The translations under genes were made by a program, and so were the position numbers. The notes under the pieces were generated by a model. It made no database searches. It saw only the letters and a list, made by a program, of their open reading frames with translations, and was not told the DNA's origin. From contig JADMLA020000041.1 in the NCBI GenBank assembly GCA_015482705.2, positions 1-60,118 on the forward strand: a DNA stretch of 60,118 nt. Reading direction: 5' to 3'. The stretch is from Prosthecochloris sp. GTDB lineage: Bacteria; Bacteroidota; Chlorobiia; Chlorobiales; Chlorobiaceae. Shown here one piece after another: positions 25,667-33,908 of this stretch (positions are counted from its first letter, which is position 1; every line of letters begins with the position of its first letter).

Positions 25667-27865
25667 ATGGCTGATCAAGCGAATCCAACTGGAGTCAAGC
25701 CAAAGGGGAAGGTGCCCCCTCCTAAAGGGAAGGTTCCACCTCCAAAGGGGAATGGAGCGCCTGCCGGGGCATCCGTGATCAAGGAAAAGGATGCCGCGCA
25801 AATGAGGCGTTTCCTGTTTCAGCGAACAGAAACCCGGTCAACGAAATGGTATCAGGTGTTTGATACCGATAAGCTTGACGATGAACAGGTGGTTGGCGGC
25901 CATCTGGCATTGCTTGGTGTGCTCGGGTTTGTTATGGGAATTTACTATTTGTCGGGAATGCAGGTTTTACCGTGGAATGGGGCGCCTGCTTTTCATGACA
26001 ACTGGTTCTATCTGACAATCAAACCTCGAATGGTTTCGTTGGGTATCGACACGTATAGTCCAAAGACCGAAGATTTGATGGCGGCTTCCTGGAAGCTCGT
26101 TGGATGGGCGATGCTGCATTTTGTTTCGGGCTCCATTCTCATTTTTGGTGGATGGCGTCACTGGACGCACAATCTCACCAATCCTTTTACAGGGCGTGCC
26201 GGTAATTTCCGCGAGTTCAGATTCCTTGGGAAATTCGGTGATCTTGTTTTTCAGGGCACCAGTGCAAAAACCTATAAAGATGCTCTCGGCCCTCATGCAG
26301 TTTACATGTCACTGCTCTTTCTTGGTTGGGGGCTGCTCATGTGGCTTGTTCTTGGTTTTGCTCCCATTCCTGATTTCCAGACAATAAACTCCGAAACCTT
26401 CATGTCCTTCATTTGGTTTATTGTCTTTTTCGCTCTTGGTGTGTACTGGTGGCAAAATCCACCGAATGCGGCCATTCATCTCAATGACGACATGAAGGCG
26501 GCGTTTTCAGTGCATCTCACCGCAATTGGATATATCAACATCGCTCTTGGTGTCATTGCTTTTGTTGCTTTCCAGCAGGATTCCTTCGCTCCTTATTATG
26601 CCGAGCTGGACAAGTTGGTTTTCTATATTTACGGTGAACCCTTCAACCGCGTCAGTTTTGATTTTGTGCAGGAAGGTGGACAGATCATTTCCGGGTCCAA
26701 AGAGTTCGAGGAGTTTCCCGCTTTTGCGATTCTTCCCAAAAACGGTGAATCGTTCGGTATGGCTCGGGTTGTCATCAACCTGATCGTTTTCAACCATATC
26801 ATCTGTGGCGTTCTCTATGTATTTGCAGGTGTTTATCATGGTGGTCAGTACCTGCTCAAGGTTCAAATCAACGGATTGTATAACCAGATCAAGTCCATCT
26901 GGGTTGCCAAAGGCCGCGATCAGGAAGCACAGGTCAAGATTCTCGGTACCATCATGGCTCTTTGTTTCGCCACGATGCTTTCGGTTTATGCGGTTATCGT
27001 GTGGAACACTATCTGTGAGCTGAACTTTTTCGGTACCAATATCATGATGTCGTTCTACTGGCTCAAACCACTGCCGTTTTTGCACTGGATGTTCGAAGAT
27101 CCAAGCATTAATGACTGGGTTATGGCTCATGTGATCGTTGCCGGTTCACTGTTCTCGCTTATCGCTTTAGCCCGTATTGCATTTTTCTCACATACGTCAC
27201 CGTTGTGGGATGATCTCGGTCTCAAGAAAAACTCGTATTCCTTCCCTTGCCTCGGTCCTGTATACGGAGGTACCTGCGGTGTATCCATCCAGGATCAGCT
27301 CTGGTTTGCTATGTTGTGGGGCGTCAAGGGTCTTTCGGCTGTTTGCTGGTATATCGATGGTGCATGGATTGCTTCCATGATGTACGGTGTGCCTGCAGCC
27401 GATGCGAAAGCATGGGATGCTGTCGCCGGATTGTCACATCACTATTCCGCCGGTATTTTCTACTACTTCTGGACGGAAACCGTGACGATTTTCTCGAGTT
27501 CTCATCTGTCGGTCATCCTGATGATCGGTCACCTTGTCTGGTTCATTAGCTTTGCGGTCTGGTTCGAAGACAGGGGATCACGTCTCGAAGGTGCCGACAT
27601 TCAGACTCGTACTGTCAGATGGCTCGGCAAGAAGTTCCTCAATCGTGACGTGAAGTTCAGGTTCCCTGTGCTGACGATTTCCGACTCGAAGCTTGCCGGT
27701 ACGTTTCTATATTTCGGCGGTACATTTATGCTGGTCTTCCTGTTCATTGCAAACGGTTTCTATCAAACCGATACTCCAGCCTTGCCGCCTGTTGGTGATG
27801 CCGCAGGTGCTGGGCAGCAATTGTTGACTCAGGTGGTTGACTTTTTTATAAAGCTGATTGCTTGA
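25667..27865 (+). CDS. pscA: P840 photosynthetic reaction centre large subunit
   Basis: PscA is the core subunit of the homodimeric type I reaction centre of green sulfur bacteria, binding P840 and the FX iron-sulfur cluster between two copies. The 732-residue protein has about 11 membrane helices. The FX loop carries cysteines in SYSFPCLGPVYGGTCGVS (about 525-543). Histidines in SHTSPLW, SHHYSAG and SSHLS are candidate pigment ligands. The N-terminus is a soluble Pro/Lys/Gly-rich stretch with KVPPPKG repeats (about 14-31). A hairpin and pscB follow, as in other green sulfur bacteria. This gene identifies the phylum. Confidence 0.98.
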   Translation: MADQANPTGVKPKGKVPPPKGKVPPPKGNGAPAGASVIKEKDAAQMRRFLFQRTETRSTKWYQVFDTDKLDDEQVVGGHLALLGVLGFVMGIYYLSGMQVLPWNGAPAFHDNWFYLTIKPRMVSLGIDTYSPKTEDLMAASWKLVGWAMLHFVSGSILIFGGWRHWTHNLTNPFTGRAGNFREFRFLGKFGDLVFQGTSAKTYKDALGPHAVYMSLLFLGWGLLMWLVLGFAPIPDFQTINSETFMSFIWFIVFFALGVYWWQNPPNAAIHLNDDMKAAFSVHLTAIGYINIALGVIAFVAFQQDSFAPYYAELDKLVFYIYGEPFNRVSFDFVQEGGQIISGSKEFEEFPAFAILPKNGESFGMARVVINLIVFNHIICGVLYVFAGVYHGGQYLLKVQINGLYNQIKSIWVAKGRDQEAQVKILGTIMALCFATMLSVYAVIVWNTICELNFFGTNIMMSFYWLKPLPFLHWMFEDPSINDWVMAHVIVAGSLFSLIALARIAFFSHTSPLWDDLGLKKNSYSFPCLGPVYGGTCGVSIQDQLWFAMLWGVKGLSAVCWYIDGAWIASMMYGVPAADAKAWDAVAGLSHHYSAGIFYYFWTETVTIFSSSHLSVILMIGHLVWFISFAVWFEDRGSRLEGADIQTRTVRWLGKKFLNRDVKFRFPVLTISDSKLAGTFLYFGGTFMLVFLFIANGFYQTDTPALPPVGDAAGAGQQLLTQVVDFFIKLIA

Positions 27866-27874
27866 TGAGGATGT

Positions 27875-27899
27875 AAAGGAGCCGTGATTCGGCTCCTTT
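27875..27899 (+). terminator. Hairpin between pscA and pscB
   Basis: A perfect 10-bp stem (AAAGGAGCCG and CGGCTCCTTT) with a TGATT loop begins 9 bp after the pscA stop. Only TTTA follows, so it is probably a partial terminator or an RNA-stabilising hairpin within a shared pscAB transcript, not a full stop. It could lower pscB output relative to pscA. Confidence 0.65.
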
Positions 27900-27959
27900 A
27901 ACTTCTCGTTCATCCTTTGTAAAAAGAAAAATTGTTACTTAACAAAGATAGGAGGGTTT

Positions 27960-28751
27960 ATGGCCGATCCTGTAAAACAACAGGGTACAGCGCCTGCTAA
28001 GGAAGCGGTAAAGCCAAAGCCGCCGGCACCTAAAGCGCCGGTTCCCAAAGCGAAATCTGCTGCTCCTGAGGTAAAGCCGGAGCCTAAGGCGAAGCAGGCT
28101 GCTCCTCAGGGAACGTCAGCTCCAAAAGCGAAACAGGCTGCTGTACCGAAAGGGGCAGGGGTTTCGCCGGTATCGAAAAAACGCATGGTAAATCTCGATG
28201 TTAATCTTGGACGTACAGGCCGCAGGATGGAATCTGCACTTCCGATAGTCAAGCCAAAACCAAAGCCTGTTGCTAAACCGAAACCACCTGCACCTAAAGC
28301 GAAGGGTGGTCCTCCTTCGGCGAAAGGTGGTGCTCCTGCTGCTAAAGGTGGTGCTCCTGCTGCTAAAGGGGCGGCTCCAGCAGCCAAGGGTGTTCCGAAA
28401 CCCGGGGCAAAGCCTGTTGCCAAGAAGAAAGCACCTCGCCCGAAGAAACATTATTTTATTCTTGAAAACCTTTGTGTCGGTTGTGGGCTCTGTCTCGACA
28501 AATGCCCGCCCAAGGTTAATGCGATAGGTTACAAGTTCTATGGTGATGTACAGGAAAACGGTTTCCGCTGTTATATCGATCAGGATGCCTGTATATCTTG
28601 CTCAGCATGTTTTTCATCGGACGAATGTCCTACAGGAGCTCTTATTGAAATACTTCCGGATGGCGAGATTCTGGATTTTACGTATACACCGCCGGAGCGT
28701 CTGGATTTCGATTTACGCTTTTTGCACCGTTTCCACAAGGAGAACAGGTAG
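27960..28751 (+). CDS. pscB: P840 reaction centre iron-sulfur subunit (FA/FB)
   Basis: PscB holds the terminal FA and FB [4Fe-4S] clusters that pass electrons from FX to ferredoxin. The C-terminal ferredoxin domain (about 160-263) has two cluster motifs, CVGCGLCLDKCP and CISCSACFSSDECP, the second with one more residue than the classic CX2CX2CX3C. The first 160 residues are almost entirely Ala, Lys, Pro and Gly, with a 7-residue tandem repeat. This low-complexity arm is probably disordered and basic, and resembles the shorter arm of PscA. A GGAGGG ribosome-binding site precedes the ATG. The gene ends before a strong terminator. Confidence 0.97.
   Translation: MADPVKQQGTAPAKEAVKPKPPAPKAPVPKAKSAAPEVKPEPKAKQAAPQGTSAPKAKQAAVPKGAGVSPVSKKRMVNLDVNLGRTGRRMESALPIVKPKPKPVAKPKPPAPKAKGGPPSAKGGAPAAKGGAPAAKGAAPAAKGVPKPGAKPVAKKKAPRPKKHYFILENLCVGCGLCLDKCPPKVNAIGYKFYGDVQENGFRCYIDQDACISCSACFSSDECPTGALIEILPDGEILDFTYTPPERLDFDLRFLHRFHKENR
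28305..28388 (+). repeat. 21-bp tandem repeat inside pscB
   Basis: Four adjacent 21-bp units encode GGPPSAK, GGAPAAK, GGAPAAK and GAAPAAK. The middle two (28326-28346 and 28347-28367) are identical at the DNA level (from GGTGGTGCTCCTGCTGC), which indicates recent slippage or duplication. The repeat lengthens the disordered N-terminal arm of PscB without breaking the frame. Confidence 0.9.
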
Positions 28752-28780
28752 AGCAGGTTTTTGCACGAATAAACGTTGTA

Positions 28781-28814
28781 AAAGCATTGCCCGAAAATGG
28801 GCAATGCTTTTTTT
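28781..28814 (+). terminator. Intrinsic terminator after pscB
   Basis: A perfect 12-bp stem (AAAGCATTGCCC and GGGCAATGCTTT) with a GAAAAT loop is followed by a run of Ts. It lies 30 bp after the pscB stop and ends the pscAB transcript before the glycosyltransferase gene. Confidence 0.95.
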
Positions 28815-28839
28815 GTTGTATGAATAATCATGATTTGTG

Positions 28840-29583
28840 ATGTCTGAAAGTAGAGAGTGTGCGGGAAAGGCGCTTGTTATTATTCCAACCTATAACGAGT
28901 CTGAAAATATTGGTGCGTTGCTTGATGATATTTTTACTCGTTACCCTGAAGATCTCGATGTTCTCGTCATCGATGACAATTCTCCTGATGGAACGGCAGA
29001 TCTGATAAGAAGGAAACAACAAAGCCATGAACGGCTTTTCCTGCACGAACGACCCGGGAAAATGGGACTGGGGACGGCGTACATCGAGGGTTTCAGATAT
29101 GCGTTGGGGCATGGCTACTGCAGCGTTATAGAAATGGATGCGGATTATTCCCATGACCCCGAAGTTATCGGAGTCATGCTTGAAAAATCAGCGATGACGG
29201 ATCTTGTTATCGGTTCACGGTATATCAACAATACGGTAAATGTCATTAACTGGCCGCTTGGCAGGCTGGTGCTGTCGAAAATGGCGAGTATTTACACAAG
29301 ACTTATTACCGGTATGCCGGTATCAGACCCGACAAGTGGATATAAATGTTTCCAGGTTCATGTTCTAAAAGAGATCGACCTCGACAGGGTGAAATCACAG
29401 GGGTACTCTTTTCAGATTGAAATGAATTTCAAGGTATGGAAAAAAGGATTTACGATTGATGAAGTTCCGATCATTTTTATCGACCGTGCTGTCGGAAAAT
29501 CGAAAATGACGAAAAGAAACATTGTCGAAGCTGTTTGGGTTGTTTGGTGGCTGCCGATACTATCGTTGTTCCGCCGCTTGTAA
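28840..29583 (+). CDS. Polyprenol-phosphate mannosyltransferase-like GT2 glycosyltransferase
   Basis: The 247-residue enzyme resembles dolichol-phosphate mannose synthases, which load a sugar onto a polyprenyl phosphate at the cytoplasmic face. Signatures are IIPTYNESENIGALLDDI (N-terminus), the nucleotide-binding VIDDNSPDGT, the metal-binding MDADYSHDP (about 100) and GSRYI. There is no C-terminal membrane domain, so it is a short soluble or peripheral type. The ATG at 28840 is preceded in frame by a GTG at 28837. It could feed a lipoglycan pathway, but the sugar specificity is not visible. Confidence 0.9.
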   Translation: MSESRECAGKALVIIPTYNESENIGALLDDIFTRYPEDLDVLVIDDNSPDGTADLIRRKQQSHERLFLHERPGKMGLGTAYIEGFRYALGHGYCSVIEMDADYSHDPEVIGVMLEKSAMTDLVIGSRYINNTVNVINWPLGRLVLSKMASIYTRLITGMPVSDPTSGYKCFQVHVLKEIDLDRVKSQGYSFQIEMNFKVWKKGFTIDEVPIIFIDRAVGKSKMTKRNIVEAVWVVWWLPILSLFRRL

Positions 29584-29656
29584 ACCAACATACAGAGGTG
29601 GTTGGCGGCGCGGTGCCTTTTTTCCTGCCGTGCCGCCAGTGCCTCCTGTACAACGA

Positions 29657-31741
29657 TTATGCGCTTTCTTTTTCCTCTTTCGACGTAACAATCTGACTCG
29701 CAACATCTTGCGGTACCTCTTCATAGTGACTGAACGAACAGCTATAGCGCGCTCTACCCTGTGTCAGGCGAACAAGCTGCATATGAAAGTCCCGTAATGA
29801 AGATTGAGGAATATGAGCATTGACAATCTGAAAACGGGAATCTGCATCCATACCGATGATTTTACCTCTTTTGCTGGATATTTCTCCTACAATTTCTCCT
29901 GTGTATTGCTCCGGACTCTGTACGCTGAGCGTGTAGTACGGTTCAAGCAAAAGGGGTTTGGCTTTATCGAATGCTGCCTTGAAAGCCATACTGGCTGCTA
30001 TTTTAAATGCGAATTCAGAGCTGTCGACAGGATGGTGTGAGCCATCGTACACTACAGTTTTCAAATCGACAACAGGGTAGCCGCACAGAACACCCGCAGT
30101 TACGGTTTCTCGAAGACCTTTTTCAACTGCAGGTAAATAACGGGTAGGTACCACACCGCCGACAACCTCGCTCGAAAATGAAAAACCTGAATTTCTCTCG
30201 GTAGGTTCGATGCGTACCCATACATCGCCGTATTGACCCCTCCCACCGGATTGTTTTTTGTACTTTCCTTGCGCACTTGCTGTTATCCGGATTGTTTCAC
30301 GGTATGGGATCCGTACCGGCGAAGTTTTAACCGAAACATTGAATTTTTTTTCAAGGCGATTGAGAATCGTGTCGAGGTGGGTTTCGCCGAGTGTTTTGAG
30401 GATTGTCTGGTTGAATTCAGTGTCATGTTCGATACTGAAGCTCGGGTCTTCTTCGTGCAGGTGAAAAAGGCCTGATGATATTTTTTCTTCATCACCCTGT
30501 GCAACGGGTTCGATTGCCGTAGCCAAGAGTGGTTCCGGAAAAATGATCGGACTGATTCTGCAGTCGGTTCCCTTGTCGGCAAGAGTATCGTTTGTATGGG
30601 AGTCTTTGAGCTTGACAACCATGCCGATATCACCGGCAAGCAGCTTTTCGACAGGGATCTTTTTTTGGCCTTCCATGGTATAGACCTGCCCGATCTTTTC
30701 GAGTTGTCCGGTCTGGGCATCGATCAGTTCGTGGCCTGTTTCAATGTGTCCGGAATAAACCCTGAGATAGGAGATCTCGCCTACTCTTGGTTCGGACATT
30801 GTTTTGAAGATAAATGCGACTGTCGGGCCATCAGGGTTGGGGTCGAGCAGCTTTTCATTGTTTTTGTTGCTACAGTAAGCATGTTCGGGTCCGCGTTCTA
30901 TAGGTGACGGGCAGAGATTGACTATGGCGTTGAGGAGGCGTTCAGAACCGATAAGGTGAAGTGGTGATATACAGAAAACAGGGAAGAAAGTTCTGGAGAG
31001 TAGAGCTGATTTTATACCGGCACGAAGTTCGTCTTCCGTCAGGTTGCCGACTTCGAAATAACGGTTCATGAGTTCTTCGTCGGTTTCGGCAACGGCTTCG
31101 ACAAGCTTGAAATGCAGGTCCTCGGCACGTTTTTTATATAAATCGGGTATTTCGGAAACAGTCATGCTGCCAGGCTTGTCAGGGCTGAATACAAGCTGTT
31201 TCATCAGCAGGACGTCGATAATGATATGATGTCCCAAGCCTTCTTCAGCAGGGAATTGTATAGGGGTTACTTCATGTCCGAAATGATCTTGAAGTTCCTC
31301 AACGGTTCTGGTATAGTTTGTCCTGTCGGCATCGAGTTTTGTCAGTACGAATACGGTTGGTTTATAGTATTCTCTGGTATAGTCCCAGATAAGGTCCGTG
31401 CCGACTTCCACTCCGATGGACGTGTTGACTGTCAGAAAAACGGTATCGGCCACGCGCATGGCTGACTTGACATCTCCATGAAAATCCGGGAGGCCCGGCG
31501 TGTCTATGATATTTATTTTGTGTTCATTCCATGTGCCGTGAACAAGGCTTGAGTTGAGACTGTGCCGCCTTCTTATTTCATCTTCTGCATAATCGGAGAT
31601 TGTTGTTCCATCTTCGATAGTGCCGAGACGGTTGGTGACTTTCATGGAAAGTGCGAGTGATTCGGTAAGGATGGTTTTGCCTGAACCGGCATGGCCTGTG
31701 ATAACGATGTTACGAAGTTGATCGGATTGGACTGCGTGCAT
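29657..31741 (-). CDS. Elongation factor G-like GTPase (EF-G paralogue)
   Basis: The 694-residue protein has the five-domain layout of EF-G but with divergent GTPase motifs. G1 is GHAGSGKT rather than AHIDAGKTT, G3 is DTPGLPDFHGDV and G4 is TKLD instead of NKxD. Domain IV (about 470-600: GGRGQYGDVWVRIEP) and domain V are present. Such EF-G-like paralogues are widespread and may act in ribosome recycling or in stress; the canonical fusA must lie elsewhere. The start at 31741 (MHAVQSDQLRN) fits the family. The extra 45 residues to 31876 do not. Confidence 0.92.
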   Translation of the reverse strand: MHAVQSDQLRNIVITGHAGSGKTILTESLALSMKVTNRLGTIEDGTTISDYAEDEIRRRHSLNSSLVHGTWNEHKINIIDTPGLPDFHGDVKSAMRVADTVFLTVNTSIGVEVGTDLIWDYTREYYKPTVFVLTKLDADRTNYTRTVEELQDHFGHEVTPIQFPAEEGLGHHIIIDVLLMKQLVFSPDKPGSMTVSEIPDLYKKRAEDLHFKLVEAVAETDEELMNRYFEVGNLTEDELRAGIKSALLSRTFFPVFCISPLHLIGSERLLNAIVNLCPSPIERGPEHAYCSNKNNEKLLDPNPDGPTVAFIFKTMSEPRVGEISYLRVYSGHIETGHELIDAQTGQLEKIGQVYTMEGQKKIPVEKLLAGDIGMVVKLKDSHTNDTLADKGTDCRISPIIFPEPLLATAIEPVAQGDEEKISSGLFHLHEEDPSFSIEHDTEFNQTILKTLGETHLDTILNRLEKKFNVSVKTSPVRIPYRETIRITASAQGKYKKQSGGRGQYGDVWVRIEPTERNSGFSFSSEVVGGVVPTRYLPAVEKGLRETVTAGVLCGYPVVDLKTVVYDGSHHPVDSSEFAFKIAASMAFKAAFDKAKPLLLEPYYTLSVQSPEQYTGEIVGEISSKRGKIIGMDADSRFQIVNAHIPQSSLRDFHMQLVRLTQGRARYSCSFSHYEEVPQDVASQIVTSKEEKESA

Positions 31742-31988
31742 AAGTAGGACTCCTTGTTGTTGAATTGCTGGTGCCCGGTAATACCGGACGAACAATTTGC
31801 GGAGCTGTTTGTTGTCGAGAGGAAACAGCCGATAAAAAAGAAAAGTAAAAAAAAGTTTCTTAAGCTCAGGCGGCATTGATGAAAAGCTGGCGAATAGGTG
31901 ATAAATTCTTATGTTTAGCGGAGGAATTGTCCCCGTTGCGTCTCATATTTTTTTACCGGCTTTTTGAACATAAAAACCAATCGTTATC

Positions 31989-33302
31989 ATGCCATTAATC
32001 ACCAATGTAATCGCCCGGCAGATTCTTGACTCTCGCGGAAACCCAACCGTCGAGGTCGATGTCCTGACTGAAACTTCCTATGGCCGAGCGGCTGTGCCAA
32101 GTGGAGCATCGACAGGTATTCATGAGGCAGTTGAATTACGTGATGGGGATACGGATATTTACCTGGGAAAAAGTGTGATGAAGGCGGTGGACAATGTCAA
32201 TACGGTTATCAATGATCGTTTGAGGGGTATGCATGTTACCGAGCAGACTGAAATAGACAATACTCTGATAGACCTTGACGGAAAATCGAACAAATCCAAT
32301 CTTGGAGCCAATGCCATTCTTGGTGTCTCTCTTGCATGTGCCAAGGCTGCTGCTGAATATTCAGGACTGGCTCTTTTCCGGTACATTGGGGGTACTCTCG
32401 CCAATACGCTGCCTGTTCCGATGATGAATGTGCTGAACGGTGGTGCTCATGCTGACAATACGGTTGATTTTCAGGAGTTCATGATCATGCCCATCGGTTT
32501 TACGGCTTATTCTGATGCACTGCGTTGCGGGGCGGAGATTTTCCATGCTCTCAAGGCTCTGCTCAAAAGCAAGGGGCTCAGTACGGCTGTTGGTGACGAA
32601 GGTGGTTTTGCGCCTAACCTCGGTTCAAACGAAGATGCGATAGAAGTCGTTATCGAAGCTATTGGAAAAGCAGGTTATAAGGTCGGTTCACCTACAAATG
32701 CCGGGGGCTTGGGTGATGCTCAGGTGATGATAGCTCTCGATCCGGCGAGTTCCGAGTTTTATGATGCCGATCGCAAGAAATACGTTTTCAAGAAATCGTC
32801 CGGTAAGGAGCTTGAATCAGGGGAAATGGCTGAATATTGGGAGAAATGGTGCGGAGACTATCCCATCATCTCCATAGAAGACGGGATGGCTGAGGATGAC
32901 TGGGATGGCTGGAAAGTTCTCACCGAAAAGATTGGGGATCGTGTTCAGCTTGTCGGAGACGACCTTTTCGTCACCAACACCAGCAGGCTCTCTGACGGCA
33001 TCGGCAGGCAGGTTGGCAACTCTATTCTTATCAAGGTCAACCAAATTGGCACCCTCACAGAGACACTGCAGGCTATAGATCTAGCGAAGCGTAACGGTTA
33101 TACCTCGGTGATCAGCCACAGAAGCGGAGAGACCGAAGATACGACGATAGCGCAGATTGCGGTCGCAACCAACGCCGGTCAGATTAAAACAGGTAGCTTA
33201 TCCCGCTCTGACCGCATGGCAAAATACAACGAGTTACTGAGGATCGAGGAAGAGCTGGGCGCCGAGGCATACTATCCAGGTGCGAAAGCATTCAGGGTAT
33301 AG
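31989..33302 (+). CDS. eno: Enolase
   Basis: Enolase interconverts 2-phosphoglycerate and phosphoenolpyruvate. At 437 residues it is full length. It shows ARQILDSRGNPTVEVDV, PSGASTGIHEA, the metal-binding Asp in IALDPASSEFYD, ISIEDGMAEDDWDGW, LVGDDLFVTN with its Asp, and SHRSGETEDTTIAQ. In this autotroph it would work in gluconeogenic carbon flow from the reductive TCA cycle. It diverges from the EF-G-like gene across 247 bp. About 210 bp separate it from the septum gene, and no terminator is obvious after it. Confidence 0.98.
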   Translation: MPLITNVIARQILDSRGNPTVEVDVLTETSYGRAAVPSGASTGIHEAVELRDGDTDIYLGKSVMKAVDNVNTVINDRLRGMHVTEQTEIDNTLIDLDGKSNKSNLGANAILGVSLACAKAAAEYSGLALFRYIGGTLANTLPVPMMNVLNGGAHADNTVDFQEFMIMPIGFTAYSDALRCGAEIFHALKALLKSKGLSTAVGDEGGFAPNLGSNEDAIEVVIEAIGKAGYKVGSPTNAGGLGDAQVMIALDPASSEFYDADRKKYVFKKSSGKELESGEMAEYWEKWCGDYPIISIEDGMAEDDWDGWKVLTEKIGDRVQLVGDDLFVTNTSRLSDGIGRQVGNSILIKVNQIGTLTETLQAIDLAKRNGYTSVISHRSGETEDTTIAQIAVATNAGQIKTGSLSRSDRMAKYNELLRIEEELGAEAYYPGAKAFRV

Positions 33303-33514
33303 ATGTTCTGATGTTGCCGGGTAACGGTAAACCTTCAAAAGTCAAAGCAGTGCCGGCTTTTGGTCAGAGAGGGCTTCGAGCATCGGGGTCGTTGTCGGGT
33401 CTTGGGATCGAAATGGGGTTACATTGATTATGATTTCGATGCCGATTTCGATAACGGCCCCGAACCCATCGAGGGAGGGAATGCTGCCGGTGGAAAAGTC
33501 AAAAACGAACGGAT

Positions 33515-33835
33515 GTGCGGTTGAAACAGCTTTTATCTGACATATGGGCATATGTTCTGTCCCACCCGAGAAAAATATTTTTACTCGCTCTTGCAGGTGT
33601 ACTGGTGTTATGGGTTGTTTTTGGAAATTACGGGGTGGTCGCGAGGTTTCGTATGGAGGCAGAGAATCGTATGCTCAGAGAGCTTCAGGAACAAGAGGAA
33701 TTGAGAATCATTGAAAACACCCGGAAAATCCACAGTGCATACAATCCGGAGACGATAGAAAAGATAGCCAGGGAAAAGTATAATTTTTCAAAAGATGACG
33801 AGACTCTGTTTATTATCGAGGATGAAAAAAAATAA
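33515..33835 (+). CDS. FtsB/DivIC-family septum formation initiator
   Basis: This is a small single-pass cell-division protein. The 106 residues have a short cytoplasmic N-terminus, one membrane helix (KIFLLALAGVLVLWVVF, about 20-36) and a coiled coil rich in Glu and Arg (about 45-75). A C-terminal KIAREKYNFSKDDETLFII follows, the typical FtsB/DivIC ending. It would join the FtsQLB-type complex at the septum. The start appears to be GTG at 33515. The neighbours, eno and ispG, are typical only in that eno-ftsB adjacency occurs in many bacteria. Confidence 0.88.
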   Translation: MRLKQLLSDIWAYVLSHPRKIFLLALAGVLVLWVVFGNYGVVARFRMEAENRMLRELQEQEELRIIENTRKIHSAYNPETIEKIAREKYNFSKDDETLFIIEDEKK

Positions 33836-33908
33836 AACAGTGCACCGAAACAACCTGTTTGACAACGATATCTTCCCAATATCAAGCTAAAATAAATAAT
33901 TAAGTAGT

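Noticed and set aside
26507..27130. 207-codon antisense frame within pscA
   Set aside because: It lies fully inside a conserved reaction-centre gene; long antisense frames are common in such GC-balanced genes.
28106..28423. Antisense frame within pscB low-complexity region
   Set aside because: Ala/Gly-rich repeats open several frames. The Fe-S motifs prove the forward frame.
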